This document shows positions 1 to 9,630 of a stretch of 64,000 bases of DNA, in pieces. The notes under the pieces are model-generated. The model was not told the DNA's origin. It searched no databases and saw nothing but the letters and a program-made list of their open reading frames with translations. Source of the DNA: an uncultured Alphaproteobacteria bacterium (lineage in GTDB: Bacteria > Pseudomonadota > Alphaproteobacteria > RF32 > CAG-239); assembly GCA_910576955.1 (NCBI GenBank), contig CAJTJB010000004.1, forward strand, positions 128,736-192,735, given 5' to 3'. The position numbers and the translations under genes are program-made. Position 1 is the first letter of the stretch. Every line of letters begins with the position of its first letter.

Positions 1-185
1 GGAAAAAGCTTTTCAGCCTGCCGCAGTTCTATGGTCAGGATCTCGAGTATCTTTTTTCGAAGATAGACCTCGACAAAGAGACCTACTATCGCGGGGGTAA
101 ACGCGGACTTCTCAAGCTCTGCGGGCTTTATAACAAAATGACCCGCAAGCGCATTCTTGAAGAAATTCAACTTGTTAATAAGTAA
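1..185 (+). CDS. C-terminal end of an unrecognised protein (partial)
   Basis: The window opens inside a gene. The frame whose codons start at position 3 is open up to a TAA at 183-185 and gives about 60 residues, beginning KKLFSLPQFYGQDLEYLF and ending EEIQLVNK. It is rich in Lys, Arg and aromatic residues with no hydrophobic stretch, so it looks like the cytosolic end of a soluble protein. It is followed after 16 bases by a strong intrinsic terminator, which supports a real gene end. I do not recognise the family from this tail; the start and most of the protein lie outside the window. Confidence 0.6.
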   Translation, partial: KKLFSLPQFYGQDLEYLFSKIDLDKETYYRGGKRGLLKLCGLYNKMTRKRILEEIQLVNK

Positions 186-201
186 ACTCGTTTCATTTGC
201 A

Positions 202-236
202 AAGCTGTCTGTCCGTGAGGATAGGCAGCTTTTTTT
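202..236 (+). terminator. Intrinsic terminator of the upstream gene
   Basis: AAGCTGTCTGTCC and GGATAGGCAGCTT form a long, slightly imperfect stem around GTGA and run into seven T residues. It lies just after the stop codon at 185. Confidence 0.85.
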
Positions 237-258
237 GTGGGAAGGTAAAGAACTATGT

Positions 259-404
259 TATCACCCCCACCCGTCCTCCCCCCTCAAGGGGGAGGGGGGT
301 AAAGAGTGAGTCTCGTCAAGGGGGAGGAGGTTTAGAGAGGATGGTGTGCCACAAGGGATTCCTCCCCCTTGAGGGGGGAGGATAGGTGGGGGTGACAGAG
401 ATGA
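259..404. repeat. Family A repeat, inverted pair
   Basis: Two copies of the C-rich palindrome face each other. The left one starts TCACCCCCACCCGTCC and the right one ends GGATAGGTGGGGGTGAC, so the whole block is one large inverted repeat. Confidence 0.8.
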
Positions 405-480
405 GGTAATAAAAAAAATATTGACAAAAAATGGGGGAGGGGGTAGCGTGCCGGTAGGTTTTTTATTTAAAGAGGCACTT

Positions 481-2946
481 ATGAAACACGAACTTTTAGC
501 ACCGGCGGGAAATATTGAGGCGGGATATGCTGCCCTCCATTATGGGGCGGACGCGGTTTATCTGGGCTTGACCAAGTTTTCGGCGCGCGCGGGGGCGGAG
601 AATTTTACCGCCGACGAGCTGGACGAATTTACCGCTTATGCTCATTCCTTAAACCGCAAGGTGTTTGTGGCGCTCAATACCATCCTTACCGAGGCGGAAA
701 TGCAGGAATTGCCGGAAACGTTTGAGGCAATCCGCCGCGCGCGGGTTGATGCGCTGATTATTCAGGATTTGGGCGTGTTTTATCTTGCCAAACGTCTGTT
801 GCCCGAAGTGGAACTGCACGCAAGCACGCAAATGGCGGTGCATAATGCCGAGGGGGCGAAATTTCTCCAATCTGTCGGGTTTAAACGTGTTGTACTTGCG
901 CGCGAACTTTCCGTTGCCGAGATTAAGGCGATTGCGGCGGCTTGTCCGGGGCTTGATTTGGAAGTGTTTGTGCACGGGGCGTTGTGTTATTCGTACAGCG
1001 GGCAATGTTTGTTTTCGGCGCTTGAATACGGGAAGAGCGCTAATCGGGGGCGGTGTGTGTATCCGTGTCGAGGGATTTTTAGCAGGGAGGAGCGTGCTGG
1101 CGCACCGGTTTGTGGATTGCCACGCGATGTGCCTTACGGCAACGCTCGCAATGACTATAAGGATGAAATGTTTTCACCCTCTCCTGTCCTCCCCCCTCAA
1201 GGGGGAGGGACGCTTGGGGAGAGTATCCGTTCGCATTTGTTTTCAATGAAAGATTTGGCGCTTGAGGAGGCGGTGCTTGCTATTCCGGCGTTATCGCTTA
1301 AGATTGAGGGGCGGAAGAAATCGCCGCTTTATGTGGCTGCAGTCACAAACTATTACCGCCACATTCTTGACGGGCGCAAAAAAGACTTAAACGAGGCGGA
1401 AGATATCAAACAGATTTTTTCCCGTCCGTGGTGTCGCTTTCATTTTAACGGCAAAAACAAAGAGGTGACTGATGAAAATTTTGTCGGACATCGCGGGCTT
1501 TGTATCGGCAAGGTGGAGCGCGTCGGCAAAGGGCGGCTCGGGTTTAAAACGTCGCACACGATTGCGCGTTATGACGGGGTGCAGATTGATTCCGGCAATG
1601 ATGAAAAGCCGTTCGGGTTTGGCGTGAAAGCGCTATTTGTGAACGGAAAGCCGGCGTTTGAGGCGAAAGCAGGGCAATATGTGGAAATCGAACTGCCCGA
1701 CGAGCGTCCGCATCTGATAGCAGGCGCGCCGGTGTATCTGGCGTCTTCTTCCGCGGTGAAAGGAAAGTATGATTATGCTAAGCCGAAGCCGGGGGCGTTT
1801 CGGAATCTCACGCCGCTTGATGTGGTGGTGGAGATTGGCGCAAGCGAAGTTTGGGCTTATTGTAAAATTGTGCTAAATCACGGTCAGTGGCAGCGCCACC
1901 TGCAACAAACCAGATGGAAGCCTGACCACCAATCCTCACGTACTTCTATGTACGCTCCGCTTCAGGGCAGGGCTCACGACGATAGCACCGCAATTTATCC
2001 CACTTTTGATGATTTTTCTGATGTGGCGGTGTCGGTTTCCGGTGTGTTTGAACCGGCTAATGATGTTGCCAAAGTGGAGGCAGCGGTGCGGTCGGCATTT
2101 GCCAAAACCGGCGGAACGGCGTTTACGGTGCGTTCGCTTGAGGTGCGCAATCCGGAGGGGCGGTTTGTGCCGGTGTCGATGCTGAATGATTTGAGGAGAA
2201 GCCTTTTGGAGAAGTGTGGGGGGATGAGTTGTTTTCACCCTCTCCTGACCTCCCCCCTCAAGGGGGAGGGAGTGGCTGCGCCACAGGTAACAAGGAGGTC
2301 ATTTGAACAAATTCCGCATTTTTCGGGGGCTCCTATGTCGTTGCGTGTGGTTGATGTGGCGCTTGATATGGATTTAGATATGTTGGCGTCCCCCTCTCCT
2401 AACCTCCCCCTCCAGGGGGGAGGGACACTGGGGGAGAATATCTGGTTTAAGTTGCCGCAGATTTGTCGGAATATGGAAAAACTGGCGGCAGTGGTGCGCG
2501 GGTTGTATGAGCGCGGGGCAAGGCAGTTTATTGCCGAGAATTACTACGCATTTGAGTTGCTTAAAGGTTATAAAGACGTGCGGCTTGGGGCGGGGAGCTT
2601 TCTCTATGTGATGAACAGCTATGCGACGGCGGCGCTGCAGGAATTCGGCGCGGCGTTTGCAACGTTGGCACTCGAGAGTTCGCCCGAGAATATGCGCGAG
2701 GTGGCGCAGCATTCGGCATTGCCGGTGGCACAGGTGGTGAAAGCGTATCCGCCGCTGTTTACGTCGGCAGTGTGTATCCGCCCTAATGCGTGCAAAGACT
2801 GCAAGCGCGGCGTTAAAACCTATCAGCTGAAAAAAGACGGCAAGATGTTTACGGCGGTGTCGAAAGATTGTCAGATTCAGCTTTTTGACAATGTTCCTTA
2901 TGAGCGCGCGGCGGTGGAGGGCGTGAGATTTATTATCGCGGAGTGA
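481..2946 (+). CDS. rlhA: Peptidase U32 family protein, RlhA-like (23S rRNA hydroxylation)
   Basis: The 821-residue product opens with MKHELLAPAGNIEAGYAALH and contains DALIIQDLGV, ELHASTQMAVHN, GALCYSYSGQCL and RGRCVYPCR, hallmarks of the U32 family with its Fe-S cysteines. A DUF3656-like region near residues 515-580 (ending FVPVSMLNDLRRSLL) and a Cys-rich end (ACKDCKRGVKTYQL) match the E. coli RlhA/YdcP architecture, which hydroxylates C2501 of 23S rRNA. E. coli RlhA is about 650 residues; the excess here is explained by four in-frame repeat insertions near residues 200-250, 466-503, 583-617 and 636-652. Start chosen at ATG 481, where the family homology begins; a TTG at 421 in frame only adds unrelated sequence. 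The family is clear; the exact substrate is inferred. Confidence 0.88.
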   Translation: MKHELLAPAGNIEAGYAALHYGADAVYLGLTKFSARAGAENFTADELDEFTAYAHSLNRKVFVALNTILTEAEMQELPETFEAIRRARVDALIIQDLGVFYLAKRLLPEVELHASTQMAVHNAEGAKFLQSVGFKRVVLARELSVAEIKAIAAACPGLDLEVFVHGALCYSYSGQCLFSALEYGKSANRGRCVYPCRGIFSREERAGAPVCGLPRDVPYGNARNDYKDEMFSPSPVLPPQGGGTLGESIRSHLFSMKDLALEEAVLAIPALSLKIEGRKKSPLYVAAVTNYYRHILDGRKKDLNEAEDIKQIFSRPWCRFHFNGKNKEVTDENFVGHRGLCIGKVERVGKGRLGFKTSHTIARYDGVQIDSGNDEKPFGFGVKALFVNGKPAFEAKAGQYVEIELPDERPHLIAGAPVYLASSSAVKGKYDYAKPKPGAFRNLTPLDVVVEIGASEVWAYCKIVLNHGQWQRHLQQTRWKPDHQSSRTSMYAPLQGRAHDDSTAIYPTFDDFSDVAVSVSGVFEPANDVAKVEAAVRSAFAKTGGTAFTVRSLEVRNPEGRFVPVSMLNDLRRSLLEKCGGMSCFHPLLTSPLKGEGVAAPQVTRRSFEQIPHFSGAPMSLRVVDVALDMDLDMLASPSPNLPLQGGGTLGENIWFKLPQICRNMEKLAAVVRGLYERGARQFIAENYYAFELLKGYKDVRLGAGSFLYVMNSYATAALQEFGAAFATLALESSPENMREVAQHSALPVAQVVKAYPPLFTSAVCIRPNACKDCKRGVKTYQLKKDGKMFTAVSKDCQIQLFDNVPYERAAVEGVRFIIAE
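1083..1232 (+). repeat. In-gene repeat insertion 1 of the U32 gene (families C and A)
   Basis: A family C copy (GGTTTGTGGATTGCCACG to CTCGCAATGACTATAAGGAT) followed by a family A palindrome. It is read in frame without a stop and adds about 50 residues between the Cys-rich loop and SMKDLALEEAV. Confidence 0.8.
1880..1990 (+). repeat. In-gene repeat insertion 2 of the U32 gene (family D variant)
   Basis: Contains GTGGCAGCGCCACCTGCAAC, AGATGGAAGCCTGA and the ACGTACTTCTATGTACGC core shared with the family D elements at 29.5, 57.7 and 63.0 kb. It is translated in frame. Confidence 0.75.
2225..2330 (+). repeat. In-gene repeat insertion 3 of the U32 gene (family A)
   Basis: TTTTCACCCTCTCCTGACC followed by the CCCCCCTCAAGGGGGAGGGA palindrome, translated as FHPLLTSPLKGEG and adjoining residues. 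Confidence 0.75.
2386..2438 (+). repeat. In-gene repeat insertion 4 of the U32 gene (family A)
   Basis: CCCCCTCTCCTAACCTCCCC and GGGGGGAGGGACACTGGGGG, translated as SPSPNLPLQGGGTLGE. This is the same peptide theme as insertion 1 (SPSPVLPPQGGGTLGE). Confidence 0.78.
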
Positions 2947-2954
2947 TGTTTTAA

Positions 2955-3232
2955 AGGATGAGTTTGTTGTCATCATCCCCCTTGCCCCTTCCGCCGTGGG
3001 AAGGTGTGTGGAGCGGGAGATCCCTTGAGTGGCAGCGCCACCTGCAACGATTCGAGGGATGACGTTTAAAAGGAGGGCTGCAAAGCTGGCAGCCCGAGAG
3101 GGATGACGCCCAATTTGTTGGGATAAAAGAAGAGAGGGGAACGCTGGAGGTTGGGGAGGTAAGGCTTTTATATATCACCCCCACCCATCCTCCCCCCTCA
3201 AGGGGGAGGGGAGGTTGGGGAGGGGATAAAAA
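2955..3232. repeat. Intergenic repeat cluster (families A and B)
   Basis: The gap of about 360 bases holds a family B copy at about 3020-3064 with the GTGGCAGCGCCAC inner hairpin, a short CGCCCAATTTGTTGGG dyad, and family A palindromes at both ends. No gene is visible. Confidence 0.8.
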
Positions 3233-3245
3233 GCGTGAAAAATCG

Positions 3246-3274
3246 TTGCATAATAAGATATTTTTCGGTATAAT
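3246..3274 (+). promoter_or_regulatory. Sigma70-type promoter of the 2066-residue gene
   Basis: TTGCAT (3246-3251), 17 bases, TATAAT (3269-3274). The start codon follows 34 bases later, preceded by AAGGAATAAAGCG. Confidence 0.75.
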
Positions 3275-3308
3275 ATAGCTAAATAGGCCTATATTAAGGA
3301 ATAAAGCG

Positions 3309-6300
3309 ATGGCGGAATATTATTACAATGGCGAAAAAGCAAAGAATATGCCCGAAAAAGATGTGGTTGAAAACCGCCTTATCGGTGATGAAAATGAGTT
3401 GGGAAAAACAGTTGGCGCTTATGTGAGGCAGACGGTTACCAAAATCTTGCTGGCAAAAAATAAAGCGCTTTTGGCTGACAGTACCAGACAACTTGCCGTG
3501 GAAATTCGCGAAAAGGCGGCAGATGCTGCGACGGATGACGTTATACTGCAGGAAAATTATCTCGAAAATCTGGTTATTAAAAACAATGACGGCGATGTGA
3601 TTACTTCTGCCGAAGAGATGGAAAAGTGGGTTGATGATACGTTTTATTTCGTCTTAAGCGACCAGCACTCGCCGAATGCGTTTATGTTGGCGCGAGATGA
3701 CGGCGCACCGCAAAAAAGCGTGTTGGGGGTGACGACCGAGATGCTTTCGTATGCGGAAAATGCAGCGCAGTTTGAGGGCGTTATCGCGCACGAGCTCGGG
3801 CATTATTTTGTGCAACGGCGTTATGGGGCGGAACGGGCGCACCGCGCAAAGGCTATTAATGAAAAAATGGCGGATATGCACGCGGTCGGCTGTTTGCATT
3901 ATCTCGGGAAAGACCCCGATGAATATGCCGTCGTTCTTGCAAATTTAACCGGCGACAGTAAAGATATGGACCCGTATGAGCGGGTGATGATTGCTATGCA
4001 GGATGAACACGGCGGCGATGTTTCCCGCTTGCAGGATATTTATGATTACAGTTCGACGAAGTATGGCAGCTATGTCGAAGACTTATATTTGGAAAATGAA
4101 AACGGCAAAGCGGAATGGAAAGACGATGACCGCGCTTTTATGCAATTTAAACAGGACGTGAACCGCGTTTATCCGCAAGAGCGGTTTATGAGCTATGTTG
4201 AGCAGCAGTTTGTGGCAGATGAGAAATTTGCGGCGGCGGTTGATGCTCAAAACGGACAGATTGATTTTTCCAAGCTCAAATATGAAGAGGTGATGGATAA
4301 ACTGATTGAAATCGGCAAAAATCAGGGATTTCGCTATTATAAAGAATTAAGCGACGCGGCAGAGCTGTTGGCGCGTTCCTCCAAGGAGGGGCTGCAGATT
4401 ACGCCCGAATTGAGCCAAAAAGCAACACTCTTGATGACTGTTGCAACGGATTCGTGCTATATGAATGAGCTCTATGCCCAAAACAAGGCTTGGGACAGAG
4501 TCTATCAGTATCAAATGGAAGAAAATATTGCCGATGTGTTGGCAAAACGCCAAAAGGGCGAAAAGTTTCTTGATACGGTTGAAAACGTGGTGATTGCGGA
4601 AGAGTTTGAGCGGTTGGGGCGCGCGCCGACGCCTAAAGAAGTGGGCGAGAAACTGATGCTCATTCCCGAGGTGCAAAGTTATGGCGATAAGCCGTTTATG
4701 TATAACGGCAAAGAGGTTTACGGCACTTTGCAGACCCATCATTTTAAGGAAGCGGTGCGCACCGAGAAGCAAAAAGAAAGTGACTTTCGGCAACCGACGG
4801 GCGCGCATTTTCATTTTGGAAACGATCAAAAATATTTGTGCGACACGATTTATCAGGAGGCTTATTTGCGTGACGGCACCCGCCTGTCGCCGATGGAAGT
4901 TGCCGATAAGCTTGATGAAGTTCTTGCCGCTGTTCCGGGCGGGTTAGACAATAAATCGATTGAATATAACGGGAAAAATCTTTATATCAACACTTACGAC
5001 GTTAAACGGTTTTTACAGGTTTATAAGCCGCAGTCGGCATTGCTTTCTGACCAAGACAGGCTGGCGCGGTTTGATTATTTCGGCATTTCGAGCAATGAGT
5101 TTTGGGTATCAGAAAAGGGGGCAGGCAAGAATTTCGTTGATGATTTGCAGATGGCGGTGTGCTATCCGGGGATTGACTTTATCGGCTTTAAGGACAAAAT
5201 GGATCAATGTGTGCGCGATGAAGATAAGGTTACGCTTGAGAAAGAACTGTCTGCGCAGGTGATGGCTGCGGATGTGGTGCGGGTGGAGCCGTATTCTTTT
5301 ATGCGCAAAGATGCGAAAAATGTGCAGCAGTTTTTGGATGGCAATGAGGGGAATCTGAATGTGTCGCTGAAAGGATATGCACGGTTTGCCGTGAATATGC
5401 CGACGTTTGAAATGCCGCGTGAGGAAGAGGCTGCCGGCAAGGAATTGCCGTGGCTTAACTGCGAGGTGGAGGCATTGCGCTACGGGAATATCAATTTGGG
5501 TTTGGGCGACGGAAAGAGCAGGGCGGAGGCTGTGGCTGCCGACTATAACATCCAAACGCCGGAAAACCTTTTTCAGAAAACCGGTGTTTCCGGTCGCGGC
5601 TTAAGTATGCTTGTGAAATTTCCGGACGGGAAAGCGTATGATTTTTTGGCGGATGAAAACGGCAGAATTACAGCTACCGGCGCAAGAGTTGCCGAGCTTA
5701 AAAGAGCAGAAGCCAAACTGGCGACAAATGATGCGGCGCGGCAGATATCGCAAAGTTTTCGCGAGCGGGTGAAGGTGTTGGATGCGCTGATTTGCGTGGC
5801 GGAGGCGCAAAAGAAAGAAAAACAGGGGGCGCTTTCCGCGGAGGAGGCGGCAAAACGGACGGAAGCGCTGGCGTTTTTGTGTGCAACCGAAAACCTTGAA
5901 ACCAAAATGTTTCAGTTGAAGGATGTTCGCACCGGCGAGGCGTATGACACATTTTCCGGCAGGCAAAAAGAATTAGCATATAGCAATATGCCGGTTGTGC
6001 AGGAAAAGCTGATTGCCGAAGATATGGCGTTTTTGCGCGAATCGGAATTTTTTAAGAGGTTTGCCGATGAGAAAGGTTTGCCGGAGAAACCGGAAGAGCT
6101 GGTAAAACATATGGAAAGTTTGCTGCAATGGAATGTGGGGGAGAAAATGCCGGAGCTTGTGCAGACGATTATTCCGCCGATGTATTCGGTGATGGGGGTG
6201 CGCAGCCAGAAACTGGAAAGTACTCAAAATCTTTATCAAGAAAGTAAAAATATCGAAAGAGACATAATGGACAATCTGGAAGCGTGTGCGGCTAACAGTG

Positions 6301-9300
6301 AGTTGGACGGGGGGGCGAAAAAGCCGGTTTATGACTTGATATTGTCTTTAAAAATGCGGACTATTCAAGATATGGAGGTTATGCGCGATGTTCGAAACCC
6401 ATTGTATATTAAAGTGGGAACATCGGGAGATGAGGCAGTATATTTGGCAGCACGCGTGCCGTATTATGAAAAAATGCGCCGCGTTATGCATCTGCCCGAA
6501 ACAGACGGCGCGCCCGAGCAGTTGTATCAAAACCTTGTTGCCCGATATAAAGAAGATGAGGTTATCAAAAACGAAGAGCAGAAAGCACAGCTTATCAAAG
6601 ATTATAAAGACATTTTGTTTGTGCAAGCGGATAATCTGGACGAACTGCGCAGAAACCTCGCGGAAAAAGACAAAGGTATGATGGATGCAGGAACGCAAAA
6701 ACTGACGTTTCCGATGGGGAATGGCTACAAAATGGCGGAATATGAGGTGGCACGGTATATCACCAACCCCGCGAACCCGCCGTTGGATGCGGTCAAATTG
6801 CTGCAGGCTTATCCGAAGTTTGAAGCTGATTATAGCCAGTCTGTTATCCATTCCGGGGAATTTCAAGATTTGGCAGCAGCATACATCTTGGAAAAAGGCG
6901 GATTCAAGGATAAGGATTTTTACGGGAAAAAAGAAATTTTTGACCTGATGGCGCATAAAGGGCTGTTTAACGGTGAAACAGAAACCAGAGCCGTTTTTGC
7001 CGAAGAATTGAAAAAAGCATACGAAAAGCTGCCCGAAGCGGAAAAAGAAAAAGCCGCGCTTTCGATGTTGCAGGATAATGTGTTGGAATATGAGGCTTGC
7101 ACCAAAGGATATGGTTCCGATGGAGAGTTTTCTCGCAAAGCGGCAGAATCAACAATTTCCAGCGTGGATAGTGTTTACCCGATTAAACAATATTTTACCG
7201 AGCAGTTTGCGGAAAAGTTTGTGGCTCGCATCGGGAAAGAACCGGTTATCGGCGATGTGCTCAAAGACGGGCGGATTGCCGGCGAACAAGATGTGGCGGC
7301 ATATCATAACACGGTGACGGAATTGATGAACACCGTGAATACCACAATGAAACAGAGCGGCGTTAAGAACGAATTGTTTGCGCTGGTGGCAGAAGGGATT
7401 GAGGCACAGCCCAAGCTTGCGGAAATGTTTGAAGTGGCGGTGCAACATCAGGATAGCGATAAAGACCTTTCGGGGAGAAACGAATTAAAAATGCGCGGGT
7501 TGAACGGGTTTAATGAGTTTATTCCGTATTGTCCCAGTTCCAACCGGGTGATGATTGATTTCTTTACCGAGCCTTATTCGGATGAAAATATTGCCAAGTT
7601 TAGGGAAAATCTGTATAAGACGGTGTGCAGTGATATGGCGGAAATTAATAAGCGAAGTAATGCCGAGAGTGGCGGTGCGGAAGATAATCGCGAGCTTCTT
7701 ATGGGGATGATAAATGCGGTTTCTAAAGAAAACCTGCATAATGCGTATGATGAATTTTGGGCGGCTGATTTGAAAACGCGCGCGGCGGTGATGCAGCGGT
7801 TTTTGAACAATGCCACTGCCGATGACAACAATATGGCGATTGATCTTTGCCTTGATAAATTTGTGGACAAAGAAAACCCGTATTACGGTATCAGTAAAGA
7901 GATTTTGACAACACTTTACAAAGATGGCACGCGCGGCAAACATTATTCGCACGACAAGGCGCGCTTTATGATTGGGGCAATGATGGCGGCGGATAAGCCC
8001 GCGGCGGAAAACGGCGGCGCGCAAATGAGCGTGGGCGATGCGTTGGCGAAGTTTTGCTCGAGTAACGGTCCGGCGTGGGTGAAATTCGGGCAAGCGCTTT
8101 CTAACCTGCCGATGCTGCCGGCGGATATCCGCGAGCCGATGTCGGTGCTTAAAGACAAGGCGCAGTCTAAAACGCGGTGGGAGCTGCTTGCCGAAGTGCG
8201 CGAAAATATGCCCGAAGAAGAGCGGCGCGGCATTCGGCGGTTTGGCAAAATGCTCGGCGCGGGCTCGTTTTGGGAAACGCTTGCAACCGAAATGCAGGAC
8301 GGCTCAAAGCAGGTGTTGCAGATGATGGCGCCGGGGGCAAAGAAAAATGCGCAGAGCGAGTTTGCAAAAATTGTTCGCACGATTGAAGACCTTTCGGCGC
8401 AAAATACGCAATATGCCGTGCTCGACAGAATTGTGAAACGCGCGCAGGAAAGCGCCAAGGTGGAAACTGATATTGCCAAAGGGTTTGACCAATATGTGGG
8501 CGCGAAGAAAAACTATGAGGCATTTGACCGGATTGAGGTTAACGGCGTGACATTTGAAATGCAGCTGATGCCGTGGACACACTTTAACCAAGACGAAAAG
8601 ACCGGAAACGGCTATAAGATGATGGAGATGGCAGACGGGCAGGGGCTTGCCAAACTCAATTGTACGCCCGAAGAGAAAAAGGTGCTGGCGGCGGGATATG
8701 TGGCGACGGAACTGGGAATTTTGCTCGGCGGCAAATCTTGGGATATTGACCGGCACGGCGGACAGCAAAACTTTGATATTCAACGCGGCAAAGACGGCAA
8801 AATCGAAAAAGTTGTGGTCGGCATTTATGATACCGGCGCGCTGCGTCCGGCGCCGAGCGAAGAGGAAAAAACGATGATTGCCAATTTTTATGCGGCGGTT
8901 ATTAAAGCCTCGCTTAAAGGCGATGACGTGACGGAAGTGATGTTTGACGAGGTGAAAAAACTTGAAGACAGGGGAATGGACGCAACGTATGTTTCTGACG
9001 TGCAACGCGGGTGTATCGCCATTAACGATTTGGTGGAATACCAAAAAGCAGGCGTTGACAAAGACGGCAAGACGACGGCGTCGCAATCGTTCGGGCAGAA
9101 AGATTTTATCAAGCTGTTTGGGGCGGTGTTGTCTTCGGGCGCGATTGACCGGCATATTTCAGACACGCTGCTTGAAAAACTGGTGACGGACAAGAGCGTT
9201 TATGCCGCGTTAGCCAAACAGGCGGTGCAGGCGGGCGTTTCCAAAATGAAACGGATGCTCGGCGGCGGCAGCAAAGCGGGCGAAAACGGCGGCGAGCTCG

Positions 9301-9509
9301 ACATTGTGTTGCAGACGAGGGGATGTTTGCAAACCAAAGAGCATAACCGCGCTATTGATGAGGCTCATCCGCGGCAGAGCAGCGACAACGCGTTTGCCAA
9401 GAGCGAGAGCCGTCCGGCAGAGAAAAAAGGCTTTGTGCGCAAAACGGTGCGCAATTTGCAGGCCTTTGCCCTGCGGCAGCAGAGAATGCGCCGCGACGCC
9501 GGAAAATGA
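3309..9509 (+). CDS. Giant protein: M48-like metalloprotease domain plus degenerate UbiB/ABC1-like kinase domain
   Basis: This is a single 2066-residue frame with its own promoter. The first 230 residues resemble M48 peptidases: SPNAFMLARDD, then HELGH at 161-165, and Glu185 in NEKMADMHAV as the likely third zinc ligand. Residues 230-1560 are mostly charged and helical and I recognise nothing there. Residues about 1585-1860 resemble the UbiB/ABC1 atypical kinase fold: VKFGQALSNLPMLP (KxGQ motif, 1592-1595), LGAGSF (1649-1654) in place of the Ala-rich loop, DRHGGQQN (1814-1821) as a catalytic-loop equivalent, and DTG (1841-1843) for DFG. The lysine of the VAVK strand appears to be Gln, so kinase activity is doubtful. 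There is no signal peptide or membrane segment. The tail is very basic. The fusion is inferred from motifs only. Confidence 0.7.
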   Translation: MAEYYYNGEKAKNMPEKDVVENRLIGDENELGKTVGAYVRQTVTKILLAKNKALLADSTRQLAVEIREKAADAATDDVILQENYLENLVIKNNDGDVITSAEEMEKWVDDTFYFVLSDQHSPNAFMLARDDGAPQKSVLGVTTEMLSYAENAAQFEGVIAHELGHYFVQRRYGAERAHRAKAINEKMADMHAVGCLHYLGKDPDEYAVVLANLTGDSKDMDPYERVMIAMQDEHGGDVSRLQDIYDYSSTKYGSYVEDLYLENENGKAEWKDDDRAFMQFKQDVNRVYPQERFMSYVEQQFVADEKFAAAVDAQNGQIDFSKLKYEEVMDKLIEIGKNQGFRYYKELSDAAELLARSSKEGLQITPELSQKATLLMTVATDSCYMNELYAQNKAWDRVYQYQMEENIADVLAKRQKGEKFLDTVENVVIAEEFERLGRAPTPKEVGEKLMLIPEVQSYGDKPFMYNGKEVYGTLQTHHFKEAVRTEKQKESDFRQPTGAHFHFGNDQKYLCDTIYQEAYLRDGTRLSPMEVADKLDEVLAAVPGGLDNKSIEYNGKNLYINTYDVKRFLQVYKPQSALLSDQDRLARFDYFGISSNEFWVSEKGAGKNFVDDLQMAVCYPGIDFIGFKDKMDQCVRDEDKVTLEKELSAQVMAADVVRVEPYSFMRKDAKNVQQFLDGNEGNLNVSLKGYARFAVNMPTFEMPREEEAAGKELPWLNCEVEALRYGNINLGLGDGKSRAEAVAADYNIQTPENLFQKTGVSGRGLSMLVKFPDGKAYDFLADENGRITATGARVAELKRAEAKLATNDAARQISQSFRERVKVLDALICVAEAQKKEKQGALSAEEAAKRTEALAFLCATENLETKMFQLKDVRTGEAYDTFSGRQKELAYSNMPVVQEKLIAEDMAFLRESEFFKRFADEKGLPEKPEELVKHMESLLQWNVGEKMPELVQTIIPPMYSVMGVRSQKLESTQNLYQESKNIERDIMDNLEACAANSELDGGAKKPVYDLILSLKMRTIQDMEVMRDVRNPLYIKVGTSGDEAVYLAARVPYYEKMRRVMHLPETDGAPEQLYQNLVARYKEDEVIKNEEQKAQLIKDYKDILFVQADNLDELRRNLAEKDKGMMDAGTQKLTFPMGNGYKMAEYEVARYITNPANPPLDAVKLLQAYPKFEADYSQSVIHSGEFQDLAAAYILEKGGFKDKDFYGKKEIFDLMAHKGLFNGETETRAVFAEELKKAYEKLPEAEKEKAALSMLQDNVLEYEACTKGYGSDGEFSRKAAESTISSVDSVYPIKQYFTEQFAEKFVARIGKEPVIGDVLKDGRIAGEQDVAAYHNTVTELMNTVNTTMKQSGVKNELFALVAEGIEAQPKLAEMFEVAVQHQDSDKDLSGRNELKMRGLNGFNEFIPYCPSSNRVMIDFFTEPYSDENIAKFRENLYKTVCSDMAEINKRSNAESGGAEDNRELLMGMINAVSKENLHNAYDEFWAADLKTRAAVMQRFLNNATADDNNMAIDLCLDKFVDKENPYYGISKEILTTLYKDGTRGKHYSHDKARFMIGAMMAADKPAAENGGAQMSVGDALAKFCSSNGPAWVKFGQALSNLPMLPADIREPMSVLKDKAQSKTRWELLAEVRENMPEEERRGIRRFGKMLGAGSFWETLATEMQDGSKQVLQMMAPGAKKNAQSEFAKIVRTIEDLSAQNTQYAVLDRIVKRAQESAKVETDIAKGFDQYVGAKKNYEAFDRIEVNGVTFEMQLMPWTHFNQDEKTGNGYKMMEMADGQGLAKLNCTPEEKKVLAAGYVATELGILLGGKSWDIDRHGGQQNFDIQRGKDGKIEKVVVGIYDTGALRPAPSEEEKTMIANFYAAVIKASLKGDDVTEVMFDEVKKLEDRGMDATYVSDVQRGCIAINDLVEYQKAGVDKDGKTTASQSFGQKDFIKLFGAVLSSGAIDRHISDTLLEKLVTDKSVYAALAKQAVQAGVSKMKRMLGGGSKAGENGGELDIVLQTRGCLQTKEHNRAIDEAHPRQSSDNAFAKSESRPAEKKGFVRKTVRNLQAFALRQQRMRRDAGK

Positions 9510-9591
9510 TTTGATACCGTCAATTATCGGCAGCCCCGGGGGGCTTATCTTGCGGCAAGGCGATTTTTTTACGCATAAGTGAAAAATGTTC

Positions 9592-9620
9592 TTGACTGCG
9601 GCGAACGGATGGAGTAGAAA
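9592..9620 (+). promoter_or_regulatory. Promoter of tRNA(CAU)
   Basis: TTGACT (9592-9597), 17 bases, TAGAAA (9615-9620), placed 10 bases before the mature tRNA. Confidence 0.65.
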
Positions 9621-9630
9621 CTGGTTTGCC

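Noticed and set aside
421..480. Longer N-terminus of the U32 protein from TTG 421
   Set aside because: The added residues are Gly-rich repeat-edge sequence without homology, while ATG 481 starts exactly at the conserved LLAPAGN region.
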